From NCBI RefSeq assembly GCF_900109045.1, contig NZ_FNYL01000017.1:62001-126000 (forward strand): 64,000 nt of DNA, in the 5' to 3' direction. Of the stretch, positions 1-8,569 are shown piece after piece (within the stretch, counting starts at the first letter, position 1; every line of letters begins with the position of its first letter). Source of the DNA: Dyadobacter sp. SG02 (GTDB lineage: Bacteria > Bacteroidota > Bacteroidia > Cytophagales > Spirosomataceae). The position numbers and the translations under genes were made by a program. A model generated the notes under the pieces. It was not told the DNA's origin. It made no database searches and was given only the letters and a program-made list of their open reading frames with translations.

Positions 1-989
1 TTTTTACCAAGGAAACGATGATTTCGGGCGTGTTTCTTTTTGGGCTGAGCCTGATCGGATGGAGTGGTAGCATCGTCTTTTACGACTCCTATTTGCCTGA
101 GATCGCCACCGAGGACCGCTTCGACAAGTACAGTGCGCGGGGCTTCTCGTTGGGTTACCTGGGCAGTGTATTGCTGCTGCTATTCAATTTAAGCATGATC
201 CTCGCGCCACAGTTTTATGGCATTACCCAGAAATCGCTTCCCGCGCGCATATCTTTTTTCACTGTCGGACTTTGGTGGATATTGTTTGCCCAAATCCCTT
301 TTTGCTACCTGCCTTCCGGCAATGCGGATAAGGAAAAGAGCGGAAACTGGATATTTCACGGGTTTAAAGAACTGAGAAAAGTATACGGACGCCTGCGCGA
401 GCAGCCTTATCTTGCCAAGTTTCTGAGCGCGTTTTTCATTTACACCATGGGCCTGCGCACGGTCATGTATGTAGCGACGATCTTTGGTGCTACCGAGTTG
501 AAATTGCCTTCGCAAAGCCTGATCATCACCGTACTTTTAATACAACTCGTGGGGATTGCCGGCTCCTACACATTTGCGTGGTTATCGGGTAAAATCGGGA
601 ATATTTATGCATTGATGATCGGTGTCGCTATTTGGATCGGTATCTGCACCGGGGCCTATTACACTACCGAAGCGATGGAATTTTACGTGATTGCATGTAC
701 GGTAGGGATGGTGATGGGCGGCATTCAATCACTTTCTAGATCGACCTACTCTAAACTGATCCCTGAAAATGTCACGGATACAGCTTCTTATTTCAGCTTC
801 TACGATGTGACGGAAAAGCTCGCCATTGTGATCGGTACATTTATATATGGTACGGTCGAGCACATTACGGGCAGCATGCGCAACAGCATTCTTGCATTGC
901 TCATTATTTTCGTGATCGGCCTGATGCTGCTATACCGCATTCCGTCGCGGAAAGTGTACCACTTCGAATTGGATCGTAACAAAAATTAA
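1..989 (+). CDS. MFS transporter, UMF1 family (5' end outside window)
   Basis: A hydrophobic membrane protein with repeated transmembrane segments. The motif GWSGSIVFYDSYLPEIA and the later GGIQSLSRSTYSKLIP are typical of the UMF1 branch of the major facilitator superfamily. The reading frame is open to the first base of the window, so the real start lies upstream; the first Met visible (position 18) sits inside what is normally a middle helix. The substrate is unknown; relatives are annotated as permeases or Atg22-like transporters. The C-terminus is complete and is followed at once by a tRNA gene. Confidence 0.85.
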   Translation, partial: FTKETMISGVFLFGLSLIGWSGSIVFYDSYLPEIATEDRFDKYSARGFSLGYLGSVLLLLFNLSMILAPQFYGITQKSLPARISFFTVGLWWILFAQIPFCYLPSGNADKEKSGNWIFHGFKELRKVYGRLREQPYLAKFLSAFFIYTMGLRTVMYVATIFGATELKLPSQSLIITVLLIQLVGIAGSYTFAWLSGKIGNIYALMIGVAIWIGICTGAYYTTEAMEFYVIACTVGMVMGGIQSLSRSTYSKLIPENVTDTASYFSFYDVTEKLAIVIGTFIYGTVEHITGSMRNSILALLIIFVIGLMLLYRIPSRKVYHFELDRNKN

Positions 990-1031
990 ATTAATATCGC
1001 AGCCCCAACCTGATTCACGGGAAGGTTACGA

Positions 1032-1106
1032 AGGATGTTAGCTCAGCTGGTTCAGAGCGCCGCCTTGACAGGGCGGAGGTCAGCGGTTCGAACCCGCTAC
1101 GTCCTA
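1032..1106 (+). tRNA. tRNA-Val (anticodon GAC)
   Basis: A full cloverleaf can be drawn. The acceptor AGGATGT pairs with ACGTCCT at 1099-1105. The D-stem GCTC/GAGC and anticodon stem CCGCC/GGCGG are perfect, with loop TTGACAG giving anticodon GAC. The T-arm is AGCGG-TTCGAAC-CCGCT. The discriminator base is A and CCA is not encoded. It reads valine codons GUC and GUU. Confidence 0.96.
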
Positions 1107-1117
1107 CTATTGATATG

Positions 1118-1153
1118 AAGGCTTGTATATCGCTGATATGCAAGCCTTTTTTT
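1118..1153 (+). terminator. Rho-independent terminator after tRNA-Val
   Basis: A 14-bp stem, 1118-1131 with 1135-1148, with one T-G pair and a GCT loop. It is followed by a run of seven T (1147-1153). Confidence 0.92.
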
Positions 1154-1304
1154 ATTCAGTTTCTTAAATCATCTCCTATTTCTGCCCTTGCATTTAAAAT
1201 TGCCCGCCTTCTTTTGTCTGAAAATTTCAATAACCAGAGTTTTATTATTATTTTAAAAAGATAAAGCTAAGTACTCATTTGAAATTCTGGTTTGCATTAA
1301 AATT

Positions 1305-1880
1305 ATGTTGGAATTGACGGAGCGCCAATGGGCGCTGTTTGATTATGTGAAGGAAATGCATGGGGAGCAGAAACGTAAATATACCGGTGCGCCTTACTAT
1401 ACGCATTTGCTGAGTGTTGCCGATCGGGTTGAACAGTTTGTGCAGAATGGTTATGAAACGGAAATAGCGCTTTGCCACGACCTGATCGAAGACACCGAAT
1501 GTTCGTTGGCTGACTTATCGGATAAACTGATGAGCATTGGGTATAATATCGAGGAAGACGAAGTGATCCTTGCCGGTGTGGACGATCTTACGGACAAGTA
1601 TACCCATGACAAATACCCCTCATTGAATCGCGCGCAGCGCAAGGAGCTCGAAGGCGCGCGTATCGTCGCATCCCGTCCGATCGCGCAGACGGTCAAATAC
1701 GCTGATATTATCGATAATATGCTTTCGCTCGCCGAGCATGATCCCGGCTTCGCCCGCGTGTACGCGAGCGAGGTTGACGGTTATTTATGGAAGATCGATA
1801 TGGGAAATCCAGAATTATATGCGGCTTGCTGCCAGCTTCTGATCGAGGTCAAAGGTAAACTGGGAATGGATCAGAACTAG
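1305..1880 (+). CDS. HD-domain phosphohydrolase, RelA/SpoT-hydrolase-like
   Basis: A 191-residue protein with the HD-superfamily metal-binding pattern: a His in THLLSVADRVEQF, the HD pair in ALCHDLIEDT, and a later Asp in KYADIIDN. The arrangement, including EDT after HD, is that of the small ppGpp-hydrolase (MESH1-like) and SpoT hydrolase domains. No synthetase, TGS or ACT domain is present. It may hydrolyse a nucleotide such as ppGpp, but that substrate is inferred from the fold alone. It stands alone and converges on infB. Confidence 0.7.
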   Translation: MLELTERQWALFDYVKEMHGEQKRKYTGAPYYTHLLSVADRVEQFVQNGYETEIALCHDLIEDTECSLADLSDKLMSIGYNIEEDEVILAGVDDLTDKYTHDKYPSLNRAQRKELEGARIVASRPIAQTVKYADIIDNMLSLAEHDPGFARVYASEVDGYLWKIDMGNPELYAACCQLLIEVKGKLGMDQN

Positions 1881-1898
1881 CAACGTTTAAAAGGGCAT

Positions 1899-1931
1899 AA
1901 AAAAGCCTGCTCCATCTCGTGGGGCAGGCTT
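1899..1931 (-). terminator. Terminator of the rimP-nusA-infB operon
   Basis: Stem AAGCCTGC (1903-1910) with GCAGGCTT (1924-1931). On the minus strand the hairpin is followed by a T run (A run 1899-1904 on the plus strand). It lies between the convergent ends of infB and the HD gene. Confidence 0.85.
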
Positions 1932-1950
1932 CCATTATATCGGTAGCTTA

Positions 1951-4900
1951 TTAAAGCGTCCGTTTTACTTCGCGTAGCTCGAAACTTTCGATGATATCGC
2001 CGATTTCGATGTCGTTGTAGTTTTTGACACTCAAACCACATTCGTAACCGTTTCTTACCTCCTGAACGTCGTCTTTGTAACGTTTCAGCGAGTCGATCTC
2101 ACCGGTGTAAAGTACGATACCGTCGCGGATCACGCGGATTTTGTTGTTGCGTTTCACATAGCCATCGGTAACATAGCAACCTGCAATGGTACCAATGCGG
2201 CTGATCTTGAACACCTCGCGGATTTCGATATTTCCGGTAATGATCTCTTCGATGGTCGGAGCCAACATACCGGTCATCGCATCCTTGATCTCCTCGATTG
2301 CCTGGTAAATGACCGAGTAGTGGCGAATCTCGATCTGATCCTGCTCGGCCATTTTCTTCGCATTCGAAGAAGGACGAACCTGGAATCCGACGATGATCGC
2401 ATCGGAAGCAATCGCAAGGTTGACATCGGATTCGGAAATCTGACCTACTGCCTTGTGAATGATATTTACCTGAACTTCGGAAGTCGAAAGTTGCAGCAAT
2501 GAATCGGAAAGTGCTTCTACCGAGCCGTCCACGTCTCCTTTTACAATGAGGTTCAACTCGCGGAAGGTACCGATCGCCTTACGGCGGCCGATCTCTTCAA
2601 GCGTAATGTGCTTGCGGGTACGGATCGATTGCTCGCGCTGGATCTGTTCGCGTTTGGTAGCAATGTCACGCGCGTCACGCTCGTTTTCGAAAACGTTGAA
2701 GCGGTCACCTGCCTGTGGCGCGCCGTTGAGACCCAGCAACTGAACCGGCATGGATGGGCCCGCTGTTTTGAGCCTTTTTCCAAGGTAATCGGTCATTGCC
2801 TTCACTTTACCGAAGTGCGCACCGGCCAATACCACGTCCCCAACTTTCAATGTACCGGTCTGCACGAGGATGGTCGTAACGTAGCCGCGGCCTTTGTCGA
2901 GTGACGCTTCTACCACGGTTCCTATCGCACGGCGATCCGGATTGGCTTTGAGTTCGAGCAATTCGGCTTCGAGCAACACCTTTTCAAGGAGTTCGTCAAT
3001 ACCCAGTCCCGACTTGGAAGAGATTTCCTGGGTTTGGTATTTACCACCCCATTCTTCCACCAGGAGGTTCATATTTGCCAGCTCTTCACGGATTTTCTCC
3101 GTGTTTGCGCCCGGCTTATCCACTTTACTGAATGCAAATACGATAGGTACACCGGCTACTTGTGCGTGGTTGATCGCCTCGCGGGTTTGCGGCATGACGC
3201 TGTCGTCCGCTGCAATTACGATGATAACAACGTCGGTGATTTTCGCACCCCGTGCACGCATCGCGGTAAATGCCTCGTGACCTGGTGTATCGAGGAATGT
3301 TACCGGCTTACCGGTTTTTGTCTTCACACTATATGCACCGATGTGCTGGGTGATACCTCCGGCCTCGCCGCTTGCTACGTTTTCCTGGCGGATATAGTCA
3401 AGAAGTGATGTTTTACCGTGGTCAACGTGACCCATGATGGTTACGATCGGCGCTCTTTCTTTCAGGCTTGCTTCGTCGTCGACTTCTTCCTGAACGTCGT
3501 TTTGTACTTCTTCTTCGGCCGAAATAAAGGCAACTTCAAATCCGAATTCATCGGCGATGAAAGTAATGGCTTCTGCATCGAGGCGCTGGTTGATCGAAAC
3601 GAACATACCCATGCTCATGCACACCGAGATTACCTCCTGCACCGTCACGTCCATCAGGGACGCCAGGTCGTTCGCAGAAACGAACTCGGTTACGCGCAAT
3701 ACCTTTGTTTCCTCATCTCCGAAGCCATTCGGATCGTTCTGGTCTCCGCGGTCACGGCGACGGCCTTTTCCTCCTCTCGCTGAGCCTTTAGTGTTACCAC
3801 CGCCCATACGCGCCATTGTCGCTTTGATATTATCAGCAACCTCCTTATCGGAAACCTCCTCGCGGCGGCCGCCTCTGCGGTTGTTGTTGCTGCTGTTGTT
3901 TCCGCCGCGGTTGCCTTGTCCACCTTGTGCCGGACGTTGTCCGCCACCTTGCGTGTTACCACCCTGCGTGTTGCTGCCGGGTGTATTCGGGCGGTTGCGG
4001 TTTGCGTCGGTGCCACCGGTATTGGTATTGGTGTTTGTATTTGTAGTGGCGCCCGGCGTTGCATTTGCGTCGGCAGGCCGGTTTTCACCAGGTGCCGCTG
4101 CTCCGTCGCGGATTCTCTTTCTTTTTCTACGGCGTTTCTTGTCAGCGGCATTGTCGCTCGAAGCAACCGGATCTTTCTTTTTATTGGTAGGGAGTTCGAT
4201 TTTTCCAACGACCCTCAATCCTCTGAGTTGTTCACCACGCGCCTCGATCAGCTCCGATCCGCCTGCTGGCTGATCTTCGGTCGTATTGGTGGATTCCGGT
4301 GCGGCAGGAGCTGCCGAAGGGGTGCTTGCGGCAGGCGCTGCTGGTGCAGTTACGCTTTCCGCAGGTTTTTCAGCAACAGGCGCAGTTTCTTTCGGCTCAG
4401 CCGGTGCTGCCTGGCGTGGCTCTTCCTTCGCCGGTGCTTCGGCCACCGGAACGGCAGCGGGTGCCGCCGGTGCAGGAGGAGTTTCTTTCACAGGAGCTTC
4501 CGCCGGAGTTTCCTTCACAGGCTCAGGTTGGGTCGCTACCGGTTTCACTTCTGGTTGCTCTACCGGCGCTGGCTTCGGCGTTTCAGCCACTACTTCTTTC
4601 GGTGCTTCCGGTTTCGGTTGTTCCTCAGTTGCAGACTGTTGTACGACCGGTCGTTTCGCATCCAGGTCAATCTTGCCCACTACCTTGATACCAGGGAGTT
4701 TATTTTCAAAAGCAGGTTGTGGCTCGGTTGCAGCAGGTTTCTCTTCCGCAACTGGCTTTTCCTCGGCTTTCGGTGTATTTCGGAAATAAAGAATTCCCTC
4801 AACATCGCTTTTCACTTTGTCTTCCTTCACTTCAATCGGTGCTTCCACAGGGGGAGCAGCCGGTTTCTGTGTCAGAGAAGTTCTTAGCTCATTTGATTTG

Positions 4901-5061
4901 AAGTCCTTCGCAAGAAACTCAATTTGATCGGCATTAATTTTGGTATTCGGATTAGTTTCCACCTTATACCCCTTGGCAGACAGATGATCCACGATCGTAG
5001 TAATACCCACGTTCAGGATCCGTGCCACTTGGCTAAGGCGCATCATTTTATCTTCTGCCAT
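1951..5061 (-). CDS. infB: Translation initiation factor IF-2
   Basis: The GTPase that brings initiator fMet-tRNA to the 30S subunit and promotes subunit joining. Residues about 5-40 form the IF2_N helical motif (RLSQVARILNVGITTIVDHL). Residues about 70-430 are low complexity, first Pro/Ala/Glu/Lys-rich and then Asn/Gly/Arg-rich. A second IF2_N-like segment follows. The P-loop GHVDHGKT is at 544-551, then DTPGHEAF and the SKVD motif, followed by domains II to IV. At 1036 residues it is longer than E. coli IF-2 (890), with the extra length in the disordered linker, as is usual in Bacteroidota. It is the last gene of the rimP-nusA-infB operon, 70 bp after nusA. Confidence 0.98.
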   Translation of the reverse strand: MAEDKMMRLSQVARILNVGITTIVDHLSAKGYKVETNPNTKINADQIEFLAKDFKSNELRTSLTQKPAAPPVEAPIEVKEDKVKSDVEGILYFRNTPKAEEKPVAEEKPAATEPQPAFENKLPGIKVVGKIDLDAKRPVVQQSATEEQPKPEAPKEVVAETPKPAPVEQPEVKPVATQPEPVKETPAEAPVKETPPAPAAPAAVPVAEAPAKEEPRQAAPAEPKETAPVAEKPAESVTAPAAPAASTPSAAPAAPESTNTTEDQPAGGSELIEARGEQLRGLRVVGKIELPTNKKKDPVASSDNAADKKRRRKRKRIRDGAAAPGENRPADANATPGATTNTNTNTNTGGTDANRNRPNTPGSNTQGGNTQGGGQRPAQGGQGNRGGNNSSNNNRRGGRREEVSDKEVADNIKATMARMGGGNTKGSARGGKGRRRDRGDQNDPNGFGDEETKVLRVTEFVSANDLASLMDVTVQEVISVCMSMGMFVSINQRLDAEAITFIADEFGFEVAFISAEEEVQNDVQEEVDDEASLKERAPIVTIMGHVDHGKTSLLDYIRQENVASGEAGGITQHIGAYSVKTKTGKPVTFLDTPGHEAFTAMRARGAKITDVVIIVIAADDSVMPQTREAINHAQVAGVPIVFAFSKVDKPGANTEKIREELANMNLLVEEWGGKYQTQEISSKSGLGIDELLEKVLLEAELLELKANPDRRAIGTVVEASLDKGRGYVTTILVQTGTLKVGDVVLAGAHFGKVKAMTDYLGKRLKTAGPSMPVQLLGLNGAPQAGDRFNVFENERDARDIATKREQIQREQSIRTRKHITLEEIGRRKAIGTFRELNLIVKGDVDGSVEALSDSLLQLSTSEVQVNIIHKAVGQISESDVNLAIASDAIIVGFQVRPSSNAKKMAEQDQIEIRHYSVIYQAIEEIKDAMTGMLAPTIEEIITGNIEIREVFKISRIGTIAGCYVTDGYVKRNNKIRVIRDGIVLYTGEIDSLKRYKDDVQEVRNGYECGLSVKNYNDIEIGDIIESFELREVKRTL

Positions 5062-5131
5062 ATTAGCAATTTAGTAGAATAAGGTTTTGCATTGATTGCG
5101 GAGCCGTTTTGCACAGCTCCACGGGTTAATA

Positions 5132-6373
5132 TTATTCAAATTCTTTCCGCAGGATATCGAGTACTTCCTCGACAGTCGCTTCTTCAAGGTCGGTCCTTCT
5201 TACCAGCTCTTCTTTACTCAGAGCGAGTACGCTTTTCGCTGTATCCAAACCGATTTTGTGCAATTCGTCGATGATCCATTCGTCGATCTCATCCGAGAAT
5301 TCGGTCAAATCAACGTCTTCGTCATTTTGTTCTTCGATATCGCGGAATACATCGATTTCCATTCCCACCAGTTTGCCGGCCAGCTTGATATTCTGTCCGC
5401 CTTTACCGATTGCCAGTGATACCTGGTCTGGTTTGAGGAAAACCGATACGCGCTTGGCGTCGCGGTCGATCTGCATGGAGCTTACTTTCGCGGGGCTCAA
5501 TGCGCGGCTGATGAGTAGTTCAAGGTTGTCGGTGTAGTTGATAACGTCGATGTTTTCGTTACCCAATTCACGGACAATGGAATGGATACGTGAGCCTTTC
5601 ATACCTACGCACGCACCCACCGGGTCGATCCTGTCGTCGTATGATTCGACGGCCACTTTGGCACGTTCCCCTGGTTCACGAACAACTTTTCGCACTGAAA
5701 TGATTCCATCATAGATTTCCGGGATCTCCACTTCGAACAATCTTTCCAGGAATACCGGCGATGTTCTCGAAAGCGTAATCTTCGGCGAACCGTTGTTCAT
5801 TTCCACTTTATGGATCACCGATTTCACGGATTCTCCTTTGCGGAAACGATCTTTTGAAATCTGCTCGGTACGCGGGAGCGAAAGTTCATTGCCCTCCGAA
5901 TCCACGATGATCACCTCGTGTCTCAAAGTCTGGTACACTTCGCCGGTGATCATTTCGCCTACCTGATCTTTGTATTTTTCATACATGATCTCTTTTTCCA
6001 TGTCCTTGATCTTCTGGATCAGGGTCTGGCGGGCGGTTTGCACGAGGCGGCGACCGAATTCAACCAATTTTACCTCTTCGGCAACTTCTTCACCTACTTC
6101 AAAGTCACTCTGGATCTTGCGCGCTTCCGCAAGAGGTATTTTATTATATTCCCAGATATCCTCGGAGTTATCGTCCACGATCTCACGGGTACGCCACATT
6201 TCGAGGTCACCGCTTTCCGGGTTGATGATTACATCAAAATTATCGTCGGTGCCATATTTCTTGCGAATCATAGTACGAAATACCTCTTCCAAAACACTGA
6301 TCATCGTCGGACGATCGATGTTTTTGGAGCTTGCGAACTCCGCGAATGATTCAATTAATATTCCGCTATCCAT
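5132..6373 (-). CDS. nusA: Transcription termination/antitermination factor NusA
   Basis: Binds RNA polymerase and nascent RNA and modulates pausing, termination and antitermination. The N-terminal polymerase-binding domain is followed by an S1 domain (GEVYQTLRHEVIIVDSEG region). Two KH domains follow, with the loops VGMKGSRI and AIGKGGQNI. The C-terminus is a short helix-hairpin-helix acidic tail (EEATVEEVLDILRKEFE). At 413 residues it lacks the C-terminal acidic repeats of E. coli NusA (495). It sits between rimP and infB, the usual bacterial gene order. Confidence 0.97.
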   Translation of the reverse strand: MDSGILIESFAEFASSKNIDRPTMISVLEEVFRTMIRKKYGTDDNFDVIINPESGDLEMWRTREIVDDNSEDIWEYNKIPLAEARKIQSDFEVGEEVAEEVKLVEFGRRLVQTARQTLIQKIKDMEKEIMYEKYKDQVGEMITGEVYQTLRHEVIIVDSEGNELSLPRTEQISKDRFRKGESVKSVIHKVEMNNGSPKITLSRTSPVFLERLFEVEIPEIYDGIISVRKVVREPGERAKVAVESYDDRIDPVGACVGMKGSRIHSIVRELGNENIDVINYTDNLELLISRALSPAKVSSMQIDRDAKRVSVFLKPDQVSLAIGKGGQNIKLAGKLVGMEIDVFRDIEEQNDEDVDLTEFSDEIDEWIIDELHKIGLDTAKSVLALSKEELVRRTDLEEATVEEVLDILRKEFE

Positions 6374-6461
6374 TGCTTAGTTAAAGAATATTTGCTGATA
6401 CTAAGTTATACATATTATATAATTGATCACAACCGAAAAATGCGATTCCGGCGTTGTGAGT

Positions 6462-6944
6462 CTATTTAAACGAGATTTCGATCAATGCTTTGGAGATTTC
6501 ATCCAGGCCGATCGTCCGCACCAGCGACGCCTCGTCTACCGGTGTTTTCGGTTTTTTCTTGGGGGCGGGCAGCTGGATCGTAATGTTTTCATCACTTGCA
6601 TCCGTCAGGTTTCCTTGCAGCACTTCTCCGGTTTTCAAAGTAATCTTGAGATTCCGGCCCACATTCTTCCTGTACTGGCGCGGCAGCACCAACGGCTGGT
6701 CAAGGCCAGGGGAAGAAACTTCCAGTGTGTATGCATCAGTGAAAATTTCCAGCTCTTCAAGCTGCTTGGCGAGCCTGCGGCTGATGGAGGTGCATTGCTG
6801 AATTGTAATGCCCTCGTCGCTGTCGACAAGGATGGTAACTTTCTGACTTGCCTTGGAAGGTTTGATGGCGATATCTATCAGAAAACAATCTCCATCTTCC
6901 AGAAGCGGGGCCAGCAAAACTTCTAAGTGTTCCTTTACGGTCAT
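6462..6944 (-). CDS. rimP: Ribosome maturation factor RimP
   Basis: Needed for maturation of the 30S subunit. The sequence shows the family pattern FLIDIAIKPS, then a VDSDEGITIQQCTSISR segment and the conserved EVSSPGLDQPLVLPRQYRKNVGR. The ATG at 6944 is preferred; the longer frame begins with TTG at 6959. The predicted transcription start near 7008 leaves a leader of about 65 nt. It is the first gene of the operon with nusA and infB. Length 160 residues, normal for the family. Confidence 0.95.
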   Translation of the reverse strand: MTVKEHLEVLLAPLLEDGDCFLIDIAIKPSKASQKVTILVDSDEGITIQQCTSISRRLAKQLEELEIFTDAYTLEVSSPGLDQPLVLPRQYRKNVGRNLKITLKTGEVLQGNLTDASDENITIQLPAPKKKPKTPVDEASLVRTIGLDEISKALIEISFK

Positions 6945-7014
6945 GTATGAGCTATACAAATAAAAAAGGGGATTTTAGACCCCCTCAATCAATCGATCAA
7001 AATAGAATTGGATG

Positions 7015-7046
7015 CAAATATAAAATAATTTTGTCATTTCTACAAA
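7015..7046 (-). promoter_or_regulatory. Promoter of rimP-nusA-infB
   Basis: On the minus strand TTTG (7046-7043), a 20-nt spacer and TATATTTG (7022-7015). This matches the Bacteroidota housekeeping consensus TTG-N17-23-TAnnTTTG at every fixed base. Confidence 0.8.
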
Positions 7047-7082
7047 CATTCGGGGATGTCTTCCAAATCCATTTTCGTCCCC

Positions 7083-7090
7083 TATTTTTG
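7083..7090 (+). promoter_or_regulatory. Possible -7 box for the EEP gene
   Basis: TATTTTTG fits TAnnTTTG and lies 23 bp before the ATG at 7113. No TTG is seen at the expected -33 distance, so this is tentative. It argues against the upstream start at 7056. Confidence 0.35.
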
Positions 7091-7112
7091 CAAAAAATGC
7101 TATTCTGAATCA

Positions 7113-8195
7113 ATGAAGGGGATCAAGAAGTTACTGTGGTTTTTGTATCAATGCTTTGCTTGTTATACCCTGCTGATTTACATATTGGTACTGTGGGTGC
7201 CTACCGACGGCTGGCTGGCCGGGTTTATGATGATGTCGTTTCCGGCCGTAGTGCTCATCCATCTGATTTCCATACCGGTTTGGTTTGTAATAGAGCGGAA
7301 AAAAGCCGTTTTGCCACTTGTACTGTTTGTCGCTGCCGGTTTATTTCTTTCGCGGACCTATGCATTCAAAAGTTCGGGGGAGGAGGCTCCCGCCGACGGT
7401 GCGCGGAAATTCTCCGTCATGAGCTACAATGTTCACGTATTCCAAAAGTATGCGGGGTGGCAGGGCGAGGCGCGACGCAAGGAAATCAAAGAAATGAAAG
7501 CGTGGATAGGGGATAGCGGCGCTGACGTGCTTTGCATGCCCGAGCACTACGACGAAGACGAAACCATTTTCGATACAGGAAATTATCTGAAAAAAAAGGG
7601 ATATCGGCATACTGCCTATTTCCACGGCCGGAAATACGGAAAATCATATTGGGGGCTGGCAATTCTTTCGAAATACCCCATCGTCGCGTCCCGCGATACA
7701 ATTTTTCTGGCGCAGAACGGACTGGTGCAGGCGGACATCAAGATTGGGCGAGATACGGTTAGGATTATCGGTTTGCATTTGTATTCCATGACATTGGGCC
7801 TGAGCAAGCTGGTCCGGCAAAAGGAAATGGACGGCATCGAAACCGAGGGACGTATTACGCTCAGCAAAATGAAAAAAGGCTTCACCCAACGGGCCGAAGA
7901 GTTTACCGTTTTGCAGGAGTGGATCAATGCATCGCCTTATCCGGTGCTGGTATGCGGGGATTTCAACGAGGTGCCTTATAGCTACATTTACGGAAAGCTG
8001 CGTAAATCACTCAAAAACAGCTTTGAAGAGAAGGGGCAGGGCTTTGGTTTTTCCTATAATCATTTACCTTATTTTATCCGGATAGACCATCAGTTTTTCG
8101 ATGAAAGCAAACTTTCCGTTCATGACTTCACTACCTATTCCAAAATAAAGTTTTCGGACCATTATCCGATTATGGGTACTTACAGCTTTAAATAA
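7113..8195 (+). CDS. Membrane-anchored endonuclease/exonuclease/phosphatase family protein
   Basis: Residues about 1-90 contain two or three transmembrane helices. The rest is an EEP (DNase I-like) domain. Visible motifs are MSYNVHVFQ (metal-binding Asn), CMPEHYDE, GLHLYS, CGDFNEVPYS (catalytic Asp/Asn) and the C-terminal SDHYPI (Asp-His pair). Such proteins hydrolyse phosphodiester or phosphomonoester bonds; the substrate is not evident. The ATG at 7113 (MKGIKKLLWF) is chosen because the alternative at 7056 lies upstream of a possible promoter box and adds an unlikely Cys-rich segment. It stands alone, converging on the DUF4907 gene. Confidence 0.8.
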   Translation: MKGIKKLLWFLYQCFACYTLLIYILVLWVPTDGWLAGFMMMSFPAVVLIHLISIPVWFVIERKKAVLPLVLFVAAGLFLSRTYAFKSSGEEAPADGARKFSVMSYNVHVFQKYAGWQGEARRKEIKEMKAWIGDSGADVLCMPEHYDEDETIFDTGNYLKKKGYRHTAYFHGRKYGKSYWGLAILSKYPIVASRDTIFLAQNGLVQADIKIGRDTVRIIGLHLYSMTLGLSKLVRQKEMDGIETEGRITLSKMKKGFTQRAEEFTVLQEWINASPYPVLVCGDFNEVPYSYIYGKLRKSLKNSFEEKGQGFGFSYNHLPYFIRIDHQFFDESKLSVHDFTTYSKIKFSDHYPIMGTYSFK

Positions 8196-8218
8196 AAACA
8201 GGCTCCGAAGAGCCTGTT
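8190..8218 (-). terminator. Terminator of the Kelch/DUF4907 operon
   Basis: A perfect 9-bp stem, AACAGGCTC (8197-8205) with GAGCCTGTT (8210-8218), around a CGAA loop. On the minus strand it runs into TTTTTATTT. It starts at the base after the DUF4907 stop codon and may also serve the convergent plus-strand gene. Confidence 0.85.
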
Positions 8219-8569
8219 CTACTGATATTTTACACCGAGACTATCGAGCTCGTGCGCCGATATGGTAGGTGGGAAAATGCCGTGGTCGAGCTTCTGCTTG
8301 ACGAGCGCACCCGTTTCCGCAGCGTCCTGTTCCGTGGCAAAGCCATTGATACCGGGTATTCCGGGAATAACCTTTTGCTCGATCACCAGCGTAGTGTCCT
8401 GACGAACGTTGTAGCCCCAGCCATGCTCGCCCCTGATTGTTTCAACCTTGAAACGGGAAAGGCCTTCGCCGCCCTGATTTACCCCCTGTTTCTTGAAGAA
8501 CAGAAAGTAAATCGCTGCTGCGAAGGCCAGTATACCTATGATCAGGATTCTGCTGTTTTTGCGGATCAC
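8219..8569 (-). CDS. DUF4907 family protein
   Basis: A 116-residue protein with one N-terminal transmembrane helix (RILIIGILAFAAAIYFLFF). The soluble domain carries GWGYNVRQDTTLVIEQKVIPGIPG followed by GFATEQDAAETGALV, the pattern of DUF4907. The function is unknown. Its start overlaps the end of the Kelch-repeat lipoprotein gene by 4 bp, which implies translational coupling and a joint role at the cell envelope. Confidence 0.75.
   Translation of the reverse strand: MIRKNSRILIIGILAFAAAIYFLFFKKQGVNQGGEGLSRFKVETIRGEHGWGYNVRQDTTLVIEQKVIPGIPGINGFATEQDAAETGALVKQKLDHGIFPPTISAHELDSLGVKYQ

Noticed and set aside
3557..4273. Long plus-strand frames opposite infB, up to 323 codons in this area
   Set aside because: They are antisense shadows of the low-complexity, GC-rich linker of IF-2; their products are Arg/Cys/Ser-rich with no domain.
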